The notes: generated by a model from the sequence alone, not told the origin. Shown: positions 16,891-25,156, counted from the stretch's first letter. The stretch: DNA of 64,000 bases from an uncultured Lachnospiraceae bacterium (GCA_910578175.1 CAJTPF010000002.1:126024-190023), one strand, 5' to 3'. Numbers and translations are program-made.

Positions 16891-16980
16891 TTATAGAACT
16901 GCCTCCGCAAACAGAGGTTCAAACTGTGCGCCTTTCCCCTTTTCAATCTCTTCCCGAACAATCTTCTGCGCCGTTACATC
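16891..16980 (-). pseudogene. Remnant of an HD-GYP-type gene (C-terminal ~29 codons only)
   Basis: Between the cassette and mscL, the minus strand reads TAQKIVREEIEKGKG then AQFEPLFAEAVL and a stop at 16893-16891. This resembles the C-terminal segment of HD-GYP cyclic-di-GMP phosphodiesterases (family pattern R-E-E-I-x-K-G-x-G-T-Q-F-D-P). Upstream the frame is closed by a stop and no start or HD-GYP core exists in the window. The fragment abuts the permease stop codon (2 nt), so the cassette or a deletion probably truncated an older gene. Confidence 0.55.
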
Positions 16981-17004
16981 CGGGCATCACCACCTGGATG
17001 TAAC
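16973..17004. repeat. Hairpin downstream of mscL
   Basis: GTTACATCC (16973-16981) and GGATGTAAC (16996-17004) form a perfect 9-bp stem with a 14-nt loop. There is no T-run, so termination of mscL here is possible but not clear; it partly overlaps the HD-GYP remnant. Confidence 0.45.
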
Positions 17005-17018
17005 CCAAACGGCTGATA

Positions 17019-17450
17019 TCATTGTTCCGGTTCATTTTCAGCAGCGTCCAATTCAGAAGTACAATGCGGACATCTGGTTGCCTGAATATTGATCTCACTA
17101 AAACAGTACGGACACTTCTTTGTGGCTGGTTCCTCTTTTATTTCTTCCTTTTTTGACAAATGCGTCAGCTTATTGATCAGCTTTAAAAACAGAAAGATTA
17201 CAAGCGCCATTATTAAAAAGTTAATAACTGCGGTAATAAATGCTCCGTAACGTATATCTACATTATTGACCTTTACCGCCATATCACTGAAATCCGTATC
17301 CGCTACCAGACCGATGACCGGAGAAATGATATCGGATGTCAGCGAAGTGACGATTGCCTGAAATGCCGCACCGATGATAACACCGATTGCCAGGTCCATA
17401 ACATTTCCTTTCAGAGCAAATTCTTTAAATTCTTTTAAAAATTTTTTCAT
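17019..17450 (-). CDS. mscL: Large-conductance mechanosensitive channel MscL with C-terminal zinc ribbon
   Basis: A 143-residue protein. The first ~100 residues are Msc[24 protein letters not shown] (amphipathic N-helix and pore helix TM1), then [22 protein letters not shown] (TM2). It opens under membrane tension to release solutes in osmotic downshock. Unlike the short basic tail of E. coli MscL, this one ends with [18 protein letters not shown], a CxxC-CxxC zinc-ribbon pattern, seen in some Firmicutes relatives. On the minus strand a TATAAT lies about 40 nt upstream of the start, and AGAAAGG precedes the ATG. It is monocistronic. Confidence 0.95.
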   Translation of the reverse strand: MKKFLKEFKEFALKGNVMDLAIGVIIGAAFQAIVTSLTSDIISPVIGLVADTDFSDMAVKVNNVDIRYGAFITAVINFLIMALVIFLFLKLINKLTHLSKKEEIKEEPATKKCPYCFSEINIQATRCPHCTSELDAAENEPEQ

Positions 17451-17562
17451 GTATCTCTACCTTTCTTCTTAGTAATGATAATTAAATTATATCATACTTA
17501 AATTTTTTTGACCATATTGATAATACAGGCATTCAAACACTTTATTATATTTTTTATTTACT

Positions 17563-17591
17563 TTGTATATTTTAATAAAATATGATATAGT
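17563..17591 (+). promoter_or_regulatory. Probable promoter of the KAS III-chemoreceptor operon
   Basis: TTGTAT (17563-17568) and TATAGT (17586-17591) are 17 bp apart. The resulting leader of ~125 nt holds no terminator-like hairpin or riboswitch I recognise. Confidence 0.45.
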
Positions 17592-17724
17592 ATTAATTAG
17601 ATAATATATACTAAAAGATAAAATAGCGACAATTTAAAAAGCGTATGAAGGTAATATATTTTTAATGTCGATAGGCGATACAAAAGAGGGCAAATAAATA
17701 AACGTAAATGAGGAGGTGTTTTTA

Positions 17725-18720
17725 TTGCACAATGTAGTAATTAAAGGAACCGGTGTATATCTTCCTGCCAACAAGGTTTATAACAATTTTTTTGAAGAAC
17801 ACTTCAATAAAATCGGAATGCCGGTAACAGGACTTATGAACCACCTTGGGCGGAGAAAACGATATCTGGCAACGGAAAACGAAACTTCCCTGACAATGGC
17901 GATCGAAGCTGCAAAAAATTTAATTTCCAAACAAAAGATTTCAGCTGTTCAGCCTGATATGGTAGTTTTCGTCTCGGATATTCCGGAATACCTTTCTCCA
18001 ACAAATGCATTAAAAATTGTAGATGCACTTACAATGGAAAATGTTTCCATGGCATTTGATTTTAATTCTAACTGCACAGGTATGCTGATGGCAATGGACA
18101 TTGTGGCAAATTATATGAAAGGAGTTTCAAAAATCAAACAGGCCTTAATTATTGGAAGTTTCAATATCAGTTCTGTTGCCAGACACAATGATTCTGTTGT
18201 ATACCCTAATTTTGCGGATGCAGCAGCGGCAATACTGTTAGAATGTTCTGACGAAGAAGATACTTCTGGTCTTCTGGATACTGAAACATTTGTAGATGCC
18301 ACATATCATAACTATGTTACATTTCCTAAATGTGGTATTTCCAAAATTGCAGTGGAAAATGTCACAAAAGAACAAAAGAAACTGGAATGGAATCCTTTTG
18401 ATATGAAATTCATTTCTGATAAGTGGGCGGAAATGATTCAGACTGTACTGGAAAGAAATCATTTTTCTGCTACTGATATTGATTATTTTATCTTTTCTCA
18501 GCTGTCGGATCATGACAATATGCTGACATTAGAAAAATTAGGGATAGAAGAGGACAATAAATACTTTTTTCTGGGTACGGAGTACGGTTATACAGGGAAT
18601 ACCTGTCCGATTCTTGTATTAAACAGAATGTGGGATACCATTGCCGTAAAAGGAAATTTAATAATTTTCTGTTCGGTCGGCGCCGGATATACCGCAATTG
18701 TCCAACTATACCGATTTTAA
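17725..18720 (+). CDS. Ketoacyl-ACP synthase III (FabH-like) family protein, non-housekeeping
   Basis: A 331-residue thiolase-fold protein starting at TTG; AGGAGG lies 8 nt upstream, and an in-frame GTG inside the ribosome site was discarded. The nucleophile elbow FNSNCTGM (Cys117) and the closing motifs YGYTGNTCPILVL and FCSVGAGYTA fit KAS III. Where FabH has HQAN, this has SQLSDHDN, so the usual histidine is replaced or shifted and chemistry may differ from standard condensation. No other fatty-acid genes surround it; it sits 24 nt before a chemoreceptor gene. It could make or sense a small acyl-derived signal, by analogy with PqsD-type enzymes; that is inference. Confidence 0.75.
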   Translation: MHNVVIKGTGVYLPANKVYNNFFEEHFNKIGMPVTGLMNHLGRRKRYLATENETSLTMAIEAAKNLISKQKISAVQPDMVVFVSDIPEYLSPTNALKIVDALTMENVSMAFDFNSNCTGMLMAMDIVANYMKGVSKIKQALIIGSFNISSVARHNDSVVYPNFADAAAAILLECSDEEDTSGLLDTETFVDATYHNYVTFPKCGISKIAVENVTKEQKKLEWNPFDMKFISDKWAEMIQTVLERNHFSATDIDYFIFSQLSDHDNMLTLEKLGIEEDNKYFFLGTEYGYTGNTCPILVLNRMWDTIAVKGNLIIFCSVGAGYTAIVQLYRF

Positions 18721-18744
18721 AAAAAACAGAAAGGAAATACATAA

Positions 18745-20286
18745 ATGCAAAAGTCAATTATAGAAGAATATATGGGCAAAGCCTATCTGTTTGTTATTTT
18801 AGTTATTACAGGTTCCTGTCTGTGTGCCGGGATAACATTTTCATCATTGAAATTATTAGGATTTTATGACACTGTATCCTGGATTCCATTGGGAATTTTT
18901 TGTATAACATGTATTATTTATTTTATTACCGGATTATGGTTAATACGTCATTCCTTTGGAATTGCAGATGGTGAAAAGGTCTTAATCCCTCGTATGTTAG
19001 CCAGAGGTAAACTGTTTATAATTATCATTCTTACAATCCAGTATAATTTTATCCTATACATGATACCTTCCCGTGAATTCTGGGGTTATACCTTTTACTT
19101 TTTAATCGTTGTTGCGTTTTTCTTTGATCGTAAGATGATATTAATCTCATCCGTTGGGACAGTGATCTCGCTGGTCATATCCTATATTGTCAAAGGAAAT
19201 ATCCTGCTTCCGGCGAAAAATGACGATTTTATTCCGGAACTGGCTGTACGGGTCATCTGTATCACATTGTCCGTCGCCGGAATATACCTTATCACTTTTT
19301 TTGCGGAGCATTTTCTGATCAACGCCAAAAAAGAACAATTGGAAGCCAACAACCAGAGAGTTCAGAATGTTCTTGATAAGGTGACCACACTGGCTGAAAA
19401 ACTCAGCGCTGCCAGCAATTCATTATCCGATATTTCACAGAATGAAAGTGCTTCTACCGAAGAACTGGCCGCCACCAGCGAAACTCTTTTGGAAAACAAT
19501 AATGTTATGCTGGAAAAAGCCGCTGTGGGCAAAGATAATCTGAATGAACTGGATAGCTGTAATAGCGAAATGACTTCCAAAATGGCTGTTGTGGATGATA
19601 TTTCCAAAAAGCTGCTGGAAGAATCCACCTCCAGCGAAGCACGCTTAAACGAACTGATGGAGATCAATGAACAGGTTATGAAGTCTACGCAGAATACAAA
19701 AGACGTTGCCGAAAAATTGTTAAGCGGTATCGGCGAGATTGGAATCACACTGAATGTGATCAATGAAATTTCTTCTTCTACCAATCTGCTGGCGTTAAAT
19801 GCTTCCATTGAAGCCGCCAGAGCCGGAGATGCCGGACGTGGTTTTGCAGTGGTGGCACAGGAAGTCGGCAATCTCGCCCAGGGAACCCAGAATTCCTTAG
19901 ATGATGTTCAAAAGGTAGTAAACAAAATTCAGAACAATGTTTCGGAAATGTCCGTATTCGTAAAAAACAATACGGAAAAACTGTTAAAGCAAAACGAATC
20001 TTTCTTACAGACATTTGAAGGAATCAAGAAAATGATCGTAATATTAAAAGATTCTCTGACAGCCATTAACGATATTCACAATATTCATCAAAAGCAGGGA
20101 GAGGTCATTACCCATACCGTAAATATCAATGAAGAAATTTCTGCCGCCATTGAAGCGGAGAATCAGGAGTTCAGCAATATTGCTGCAATGATCGACAGCA
20201 ACGCCATGGAAATTACGGAAATGGCCAATCAGGCGGACGTATTAAACAACATGATAGAAGAACTGGAAGCACTGCTTCAGATATGA
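18745..20286 (+). CDS. Membrane methyl-accepting chemotaxis protein with multi-helix N-terminal domain
   Basis: A 513-residue chemoreceptor. The first ~190 residues contain about six closely spaced membrane helices with very short loops and no large extracytoplasmic sensor or HAMP domain. The signalling domain follows (~200-513), with the hairpin tip [18 protein letters not shown] and [17 protein letters not shown]. Such receptors probably sense a membrane-embedded or small hydrophobic signal or the energy state. AAAGGA precedes the ATG. The upstream KAS III-like gene is 24 nt away in the same operon, which suggests its product relates to the signal sensed here. A bidirectional terminator follows. 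Confidence 0.9.
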   Translation: MQKSIIEEYMGKAYLFVILVITGSCLCAGITFSSLKLLGFYDTVSWIPLGIFCITCIIYFITGLWLIRHSFGIADGEKVLIPRMLARGKLFIIIILTIQYNFILYMIPSREFWGYTFYFLIVVAFFFDRKMILISSVGTVISLVISYIVKGNILLPAKNDDFIPELAVRVICITLSVAGIYLITFFAEHFLINAKKEQLEANNQRVQNVLDKVTTLAEKLSAASNSLSDISQNESASTEELAATSETLLENNNVMLEKAAVGKDNLNELDSCNSEMTSKMAVVDDISKKLLEESTSSEARLNELMEINEQVMKSTQNTKDVAEKLLSGIGEIGITLNVINEISSSTNLLALNASIEAARAGDAGRGFAVVAQEVGNLAQGTQNSLDDVQKVVNKIQNNVSEMSVFVKNNTEKLLKQNESFLQTFEGIKKMIVILKDSLTAINDIHNIHQKQGEVITHTVNINEEISAAIEAENQEFSNIAAMIDSNAMEITEMANQADVLNNMIEELEALLQI

Positions 20287-20302
20287 TCTCTGATGAAACA
20301 AA

Positions 20303-20345
20303 AATCCCCGGACAGTTTAATGAACAACGATCCGGGGGTTTTTAT
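20303..20345. terminator. Bidirectional intrinsic terminator between two convergent genes
   Basis: ATCCCCGGA (20304-20312) pairs with TCCGGGGGT (20331-20339) with one G-U pair, and T-runs follow on both strands. It ends both the chemoreceptor operon and the flavodiiron gene. Confidence 0.85.
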
Positions 20346-20352
20346 GCAAGAT

Positions 20353-21516
20353 TTATTTTACCAATTCCGCTGCCAGCTGCTTCATGCTATCCGCACTGGC
20401 CTTATTCATGGTAGATTTTATGGTGACTACCGTATCGCATATGGTGATATCCTTCATACCATCCAATATTGCTCTCATCTGTTTTGCAGCCATCGGCGCC
20501 CATGAGCCGTTTTCCATTAAACCTACGGTTCTCTTCTGATAACCTTTGGATTTCAGATGATGTAAAAAGTCTTCCATACAAGGGAAGAGTCCTGCATCAT
20601 ATGTAGCTGCTGCCAGAACCAGTCTGTCATAACGGAAAGCATCTTCCACGGCTTCCGCCATATCATCTCTGGATAAATCGGTTACGGCTACTTTTTCTGC
20701 TCCCTGTTCTTCCAGTAACTTTGCCATTTCTTTTGCAGCTTCCGCCGTATTTCCGTGGATGGACGCATATGCTACCAAAATTCCCTTATCCTCAGGCTCA
20801 TAACTGCTCCATACCTGATATTTTCCGATATAGTATCCAAGGTCTTCTTTCAAGATAGGACCATGCAGCGGACAAATGGCAGCAATGTCCAGACCTGCCG
20901 CTTTTTTAAGAAGGCTCTGAACCTGTGCGCCGTATTTTCCTACGATATTAAAATAATATCTTCTTGCCTCGCATGCCCAGTCTTCTTCTGTATCCAGGGC
21001 ACCGAATTTACCGAATCCATCTGCAGAAAACAGGATTTTTTCTTTTTTCTCATATTCCACCATAACCTCCGGCCAGTGGACCATCGGCGCCATAACGAAG
21101 ACAAGGGTATGTTCTCCAAGACTCAGTTCATCCCCTTCTTTAACTTCTACCTTGCGGTCTGATACGTCAATGTCAAAAAACTGCGGTAACATTCCGAAGG
21201 TTTTAGCATTTCCTACGATCTTGGCCGCCGGATATTTTTCCAGAAAAATCTGAATATTAGAAGCATGATCCGGCTCCAGATGGGAAACTACCAGATAATC
21301 CGGTATACGCTCTCCCAGTGTTTCCTCCAGATTTGCCAGCCATTCCTGTGTTTTTCTTTTATCCACCGTATCCATGACCGCAATTTTTTCATCTATGATT
21401 ATGTATGAATTATATGAAACCCCGTTCGGCACTATATACTGACTTTCAAAAAGATCTATTTCGTGGTCATCAACACCAATGTACTTTACTGCTTCGCTTA
21501 TTATTACGTCTTTCAT
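20353..21516 (-). CDS. Flavodiiron protein (FprA-type, O2/NO reductase)
   Basis: A 387-residue two-domain protein. The N-terminal metallo-beta-lactamase-like domain carries the diiron ligands: SHLEPDHA (H-x-E-x-D-H), MVHWPEVM, SADGFG and CPLHGP. The C-terminal flavodoxin domain (~residues 245-387) starts ILVAYASIHGNTAEAA, an FMN phosphate-binding loop. These enzymes reduce O2 to water (or NO to N2O) in anaerobes. The start has only a weak ribosome site (GGGT), so expression may depend on the upstream superoxide reductase message (gap 139 nt, containing a hairpin). With that neighbour it forms an oxygen-defence pair. Confidence 0.95.
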   Translation of the reverse strand: MKDVIISEAVKYIGVDDHEIDLFESQYIVPNGVSYNSYIIIDEKIAVMDTVDKRKTQEWLANLEETLGERIPDYLVVSHLEPDHASNIQIFLEKYPAAKIVGNAKTFGMLPQFFDIDVSDRKVEVKEGDELSLGEHTLVFVMAPMVHWPEVMVEYEKKEKILFSADGFGKFGALDTEEDWACEARRYYFNIVGKYGAQVQSLLKKAAGLDIAAICPLHGPILKEDLGYYIGKYQVWSSYEPEDKGILVAYASIHGNTAEAAKEMAKLLEEQGAEKVAVTDLSRDDMAEAVEDAFRYDRLVLAAATYDAGLFPCMEDFLHHLKSKGYQKRTVGLMENGSWAPMAAKQMRAILDGMKDITICDTVVTIKSTMNKASADSMKQLAAELVK

Positions 21517-21594
21517 CTTTTACCCAGGCATACCGTAAATGCGGTACTGCCCATTCCTTTCCCAGTTTCTCCTGCATATGGCCTATGGCAAAAT

Positions 21595-21636
21595 CCACAG
21601 TCACAGACTTTTGAATCATAGAATCCGTGACCGTGG
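21595..21636 (-). other. Intercistronic hairpin between superoxide reductase and flavodiiron genes
   Basis: CCACGGTCAC and GTGACTGTGG (minus strand, 21636-21627 and 21604-21595) form a 10-bp stem with one G-U pair, followed by ATTTTGCC. It may partly terminate or stabilise the transcript, setting the ratio of the two products. Confidence 0.5.
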
Positions 21637-21655
21637 GTCCTCCATTTCCTGTTAA

Positions 21656-22036
21656 TTATAACGCTGTTTTCCAGAGTCCGTGTAAATTACAGTATTCATA
21701 TACTTCCTGGACCTTTTCGTCTTCCTGTATATAAAATACCGCCTCCGGTTTATCATTTGGGTTCAGCTTTCTCATCTGATATCCTTTATCCGTATAAAGG
21801 GCAATCCATTGATTATAATGTTCTTCCGTCATCGGATGCTCTACTTCTCCGATCTTTACCGTAACCTTATTACCGTCTATTTTTACAATCGGAGTATGCT
21901 TTTCCAATGCTGCATCCACTGTTCCCGGAACCAGTTCTTTCATCTTTCCGCCACAGCACATGATCGGGACATTTTTATCCTCAACTTTTGTAACAATATT
22001 TCCGCATGTTTCGCAGATATAATATTTTTCGCTCAA
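21656..22036 (-). CDS. dfx: Desulfoferrodoxin (superoxide reductase)
   Basis: A 126-residue protein with both iron centres of class I superoxide reductases. An N-terminal desulforedoxin domain has ICETCGNI and PIMCCGG (CxxC plus CC). The catalytic domain has LEKHTPIV, VEHPMTEEHY and EYCNLHGLW, giving the His4-Cys site that reduces superoxide to hydrogen peroxide without making oxygen. GGAGG precedes the ATG. Its promoter and a striking dyad lie just upstream, and the flavodiiron gene is downstream on the same strand. Confidence 0.95.
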   Translation of the reverse strand: MSEKYYICETCGNIVTKVEDKNVPIMCCGGKMKELVPGTVDAALEKHTPIVKIDGNKVTVKIGEVEHPMTEEHYNQWIALYTDKGYQMRKLNPNDKPEAVFYIQEDEKVQEVYEYCNLHGLWKTAL

Positions 22037-22067
22037 ACTGTTTTGCCTCCTTTTATGATTTTTATCC

Positions 22068-22126
22068 GTTAATACAAAGTATTAACCGGCTAGAAATAAT
22101 TATACATTTTTCTTAATATATGTCAA
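22068..22126 (-). promoter_or_regulatory. Promoter and dyad operator of the superoxide reductase gene
   Basis: On the minus strand TTGACA (22126-22121) is 16 bp from TATAAT (22104-22099). Just after the predicted start of transcription lies a perfect dyad, GTTAATAC-AAA-GTATTAAC (22086-22068). Its position would let a bound repressor block elongation or initiation. The spacing does not fit the Rex box (TTGTTAA-N4-TTAACAA) or the PerR box. Confidence 0.65.
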
Positions 22127-22136
22127 TAATCATCTC

Positions 22137-23657
22137 TCAATTAATTTTGACTGTTTTTGCACCGATGGTATCGGCAAAATATTTATCATGCTCCACCAGC
22201 AGCATTGTTGGCTGAAAACGCTGTATCAGCTTTTCTATCTGCATCCGGGAAAATACATCAATAAAATTGTAGGGTTCATCCCATATATACAAGTGGACCT
22301 GTTCACAAAGACTGGCAGCCAGCAGCAATTTTTTCTTTTGCCCCTCTGAATAGTCGGAAATATTTTTTTCAAACTGTACCCTCTCAAAATCCAATTGCCT
22401 CAGAATGGTCATCAGTAACGACAGTTCAATTCCCCTGACCGATGCATATTTCTGCAGCGTACCCCCAAGCATGGAAGTATCCTGGGAAACATACGAAATT
22501 TTCACTCCGCTTCCTATCGTTATGGTTCCCTCTGCGGGAAATATTTCTCCCAAAATGGCTTTGATAATGCTGGACTTTCCGCATCCGTTCCTTCCCTGTA
22601 ACAGGATCCGTTCCCCATTGTGGATCTCAAAGGATATCTGTTGACAGATGGTATTCAGATCGTATTTTATAGAAACCTTATCCACGGAAACCAGTCTGTC
22701 GCTACGGTATTTTAACGGAAACAGCTTTAATTCCGTTTCCTGCTCAATATCCTGAAGCAACTGCCGTTTCTCTTTGATCTCTTCCCGCTGCCGGCGCTCC
22801 AGATTTTTTCGTCTCTGCTGCATACGTCTGGATTTCTCCCCCAGATAGGCTCTGGTACCGATAAACCGGTCTTCCTTGACAGGATTATATCCGATTTTAC
22901 GTTTTTCTACCGTATCCGCCCACTCTTTCGACTGTCTGGCCGCCGATTCCAGTCTTTTTATATCTTTCCTCAGATCCGCATTGCGGGCAAGCTCAAAATC
23001 ATCCTGTTTTTCTTTATTTTCCTTCCATACGCTAAAATTCCCTTTTGAAACGGTAATGCTGTTCCGGTTGATGGCAAGTATGTGATCCACACAGGAATCC
23101 AGAAAATCCCTTTCATGGGAAACCAGTATAAATCCCTGCTTCCGCTTCAGATACCGGAGCATCGTTTCTCTGGTTTCCATATCCAGATGATTGGCGGGCT
23201 CATCCAGTAGCAGGAAATTGTTTTCATCGGAAAATAAATAGGCCAGCATCACCCTGGTTCTCTCTCCAAAGCTTAAAGAACCAAATGTCCGGTATAAAAT
23301 ATCCGCTTCCATGGACAGATATTCCAGTTCCCTGATGACTTTCCATAATTCATGATCGGGAAATTCCTGATCCATCAGTTCTATCACAGGATTTTGCCAT
23401 TTCCGGACCGGAATATTTACCGGAAAATATTGAAAACAGACGTTACCGGTTATAGTTCCGCTGTATCTGTATTCCGGTCTGCACACATTGTCATTCTGTT
23501 CCATCAGTAATTGCAAAAATGTACTCTTACCCTTTCCGTTTCTGCCTATCAGTCCCAATTTCCAGTCTGTATCTATCTGAAATGAGACATTTTCAAACAC
23601 ATTGTCATAACTGCTCTCATATCCAAAAGTCAGATTATCAACTTTAATCATCGACAT
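22137..23657 (-). CDS. ABC-F ATPase, Lsa-like ribosome-protection (antibiotic resistance) protein
   Basis: A 506-residue soluble protein with two ABC cassettes and no membrane domain. The first has Walker A GLIGRNGKGKST, signature FGSLSFGERTR, and Walker B FLLLDEPANHLD; the second has GRNGCGKSS, DYSEGQKKK and YIWDEPYNFIDV. Between them is a long basic linker (~residues 225-310), the part that enters the ribosomal P/E site. WKLGLIGRNG, HGFILVSH-like KQGFILVSHERDF and AELYIWDEP-like HLYIWDEP match Lsa(A)-type proteins, which protect against lincosamides, streptogramin A and pleuromutilins. Drug range is inferred. TAAGGAG precedes the ATG. A leader with a terminator upstream suggests antibiotic-induced attenuation. 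Confidence 0.88.
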   Translation of the reverse strand: MSMIKVDNLTFGYESSYDNVFENVSFQIDTDWKLGLIGRNGKGKSTFLQLLMEQNDNVCRPEYRYSGTITGNVCFQYFPVNIPVRKWQNPVIELMDQEFPDHELWKVIRELEYLSMEADILYRTFGSLSFGERTRVMLAYLFSDENNFLLLDEPANHLDMETRETMLRYLKRKQGFILVSHERDFLDSCVDHILAINRNSITVSKGNFSVWKENKEKQDDFELARNADLRKDIKRLESAARQSKEWADTVEKRKIGYNPVKEDRFIGTRAYLGEKSRRMQQRRKNLERRQREEIKEKRQLLQDIEQETELKLFPLKYRSDRLVSVDKVSIKYDLNTICQQISFEIHNGERILLQGRNGCGKSSIIKAILGEIFPAEGTITIGSGVKISYVSQDTSMLGGTLQKYASVRGIELSLLMTILRQLDFERVQFEKNISDYSEGQKKKLLLAASLCEQVHLYIWDEPYNFIDVFSRMQIEKLIQRFQPTMLLVEHDKYFADTIGAKTVKIN

Positions 23658-23688
23658 ATGATCAGCTCCTTACTTTTAAATGTACGCT

Positions 23689-23829
23689 AAAAATTAAAAA
23701 TGAGTGCAGGGATATATTCCATGCACTCGGAAACATCAAAAAGTATGACAATATGATCAGCGTCTGTATCATATTCCGGGATTCCTGATAAACATATGCG
23801 TTTTAACAAAATGAAATATATTCCTGCAT
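23689..23829 (-). promoter_or_regulatory. Leader terminator and candidate antiterminator of the ABC-F gene
   Basis: In the leader, GAGTGCA and TGCACTC (outer arms of 23728-23702) form a stem that is extended by GG/CC, with T-rich sequence after it (23700-23689): an intrinsic terminator 31-44 nt before the start codon. Upstream, TGCAGGAATATAT (23828-23816) can instead pair with the terminator's 3' arm ATATATCCCTGCA at 12 of 13 positions. The two folds exclude each other, the arrangement used in ribosome-mediated attenuation of ABC-F genes. A second minimal frame, MQEYISFC (23829-23803), lies in the antiterminator arm but has no ribosome site. Confidence 0.7.
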
Positions 23830-23899
23830 TACAATAAAAAACAGATAAAAAGACAAAAAATAACTGCCGAATCTGTAATTTACTGTATATTAAATTAAA

Positions 23900-23923
23900 T
23901 TATCTGCAAGAATATATTTTCAT
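23900..23923 (-). CDS. Possible leader peptide of the ABC-F attenuator (7 residues)
   Basis: ATG AAA ATA TAT TCT TGC AGA TAA encodes MKIYSCR. GGTGGG lies 4 nt before the ATG and the predicted transcript start is ~25 nt upstream. Stalling of a drug-bound ribosome here could alter folding of the downstream leader. It is very short, so confidence is low. Confidence 0.35.
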   Translation of the reverse strand: MKIYSCR

Positions 23924-23954
23924 TTTCCCACCGCTCTCTGTATTTGATTCGTTT

Positions 23955-23983
23955 ATTATAACAGAAGTAGATTTGTTTTGCAA
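23955..23983 (-). promoter_or_regulatory. Promoter of the ABC-F gene
   Basis: TTGCAA (23983-23978) and consensus TATAAT (23960-23955) on the minus strand are 17 bp apart, giving a leader of about 290 nt before the ABC-F start. No complete gene lies in 23658-24016; the interval is the leader. Confidence 0.65.
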
Positions 23984-24016
23984 GCTGTTAACATGATTCA
24001 CCCCATTAATTGAACT

Positions 24017-25156
24017 TTAAATAATTTCCATTCCCTCAATATCTCCCTGGGCCACAATCCACATGTTTCTGAATAACTGCATGATCTGCCAGCAGCCAAT
24101 GCCATGGAGCCCGTATTCCCTTACCAGCCGGTACTTTGCCAACATACTTCTGGCATCTTCGAACCAGACTTCATGGGTGATCCCCTCATTAACATAACTG
24201 AAATACGGCGACTGGGCTGTTTCATCATACAAAATCCGGGAATCATTCCGCATGGCAATCTGGATCGCTTCAACATTACCAATGGTAGTTGCCTTGGATT
24301 CCCCCCGGACATAGGGTAGTTTCCAGTCATAACCATAATTCGGCACGCCCATGCTGATCTTTTCCCTGGGAATTTCCGTAACGGCATAATCAAGCACTTC
24401 CCTTACATTATTTATGGGTGCCACAGCCATAGCCGGCCCATAGGTATATCCCCATTCATATGTCATTATCAATACTCTGTCCGCTGCCGCTCCCAGCGCC
24501 GGATAATCTTTGCCTTCATACAGTACCCCCGGCTGGTCAGCAGATGTTTTCGGCGCCAGATCCACCGTCACTTCGTATCCCAGCTCATTGACTGCATATG
24601 TAACGTCACGAACAAATTCCGTAAACCTGTCTCTGTCCTCTGCAAGAATAAACTCAAAATCTATGTTTACTCCCTGATACCCCTGATTCAAAACGGTTTC
24701 ATACAAATTCCGGATCAATCGGTTTCTGGCCGCAGTATCTGACAATACCCTGTGAATCAGATAATTACTGAACTGCCCATCCGGTCCGAAAGGCGTCAGT
24801 GTCAGCACCGGCTTCGTCCCCTCAGAAATGGCATCATTTATCATCCATTCCGTAGGCAGCGCCGGTAATACCAGTTCCCCTCCGGTAGTAAACCCATAAG
24901 AAAATACTGAAAGTTCATCCAGAAAGGGAAGTGTCTGTCCCAGTACCCATGGACTGATAAAGGGGTAGGCAAAGCCGTTTGAAATCACATTTCTTCCTGA
25001 AATGATGGTTTCAAATGTAATCAGCAATGCCTGCCCCACCGCAAGTCTGTATGGATAGTCCAGTTGATTGACATAAATGACCCGGTCTGTCGGAACACCA
25101 AACCGTGAAGCAATACTGTCGATATCGTCTCCCGGTTTCACAATATAGATTAACAT
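24017..25156 (-). CDS. LysM-GH18 glycosidase, YaaH/SleL-like spore peptidoglycan hydrolase
   Basis: A 379-residue protein. Residues 1-47 are one LysM (IYIVKPGDDIDSIASRFGVP ... GQALLIT), binding peptidoglycan or cortex. Residues ~60-370 form a GH18 barrel; the catalytic strand reads GVNIDFEFI, keeping the D-x-E pair, followed by VTVDLAPKTSA and VLIMTYEWGYTYGPAMAVAP, as in YaaH-type proteins. There is no signal peptide, in keeping with spore-coat or cortex enzymes made in the mother cell. The reaction would be cleavage of N-acetylglucosaminyl bonds in cortex. AGGAG precedes the ATG. It suggests the host can sporulate. It is 99 nt downstream of the glycopolymer operon. Confidence 0.88.
   Translation of the reverse strand: MLIYIVKPGDDIDSIASRFGVPTDRVIYVNQLDYPYRLAVGQALLITFETIISGRNVISNGFAYPFISPWVLGQTLPFLDELSVFSYGFTTGGELVLPALPTEWMINDAISEGTKPVLTLTPFGPDGQFSNYLIHRVLSDTAARNRLIRNLYETVLNQGYQGVNIDFEFILAEDRDRFTEFVRDVTYAVNELGYEVTVDLAPKTSADQPGVLYEGKDYPALGAAADRVLIMTYEWGYTYGPAMAVAPINNVREVLDYAVTEIPREKISMGVPNYGYDWKLPYVRGESKATTIGNVEAIQIAMRNDSRILYDETAQSPYFSYVNEGITHEVWFEDARSMLAKYRLVREYGLHGIGCWQIMQLFRNMWIVAQGDIEGMEII

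Noticed and set aside
17592..17724. Possible riboswitch in the leader of the KAS III-chemoreceptor operon
   Set aside because: I looked for cyclic-di-GMP and other common riboswitch cores and found no matching conserved blocks or terminator hairpin.
21470..21619. A 49-codon minus-strand frame between the superoxide reductase and flavodiiron genes, overlapping the latter's start
   Set aside because: No ribosome site and it begins within the intercistronic hairpin; no recognisable domain. It could matter for coupling, but evidence is too thin to call a gene.
22068..22086. Rex operator at the superoxide reductase promoter
   Set aside because: The half-sites GTTAA and TTAAC are present but 9 nt apart, where Rex needs 4-6; no TTG/CAA ends.
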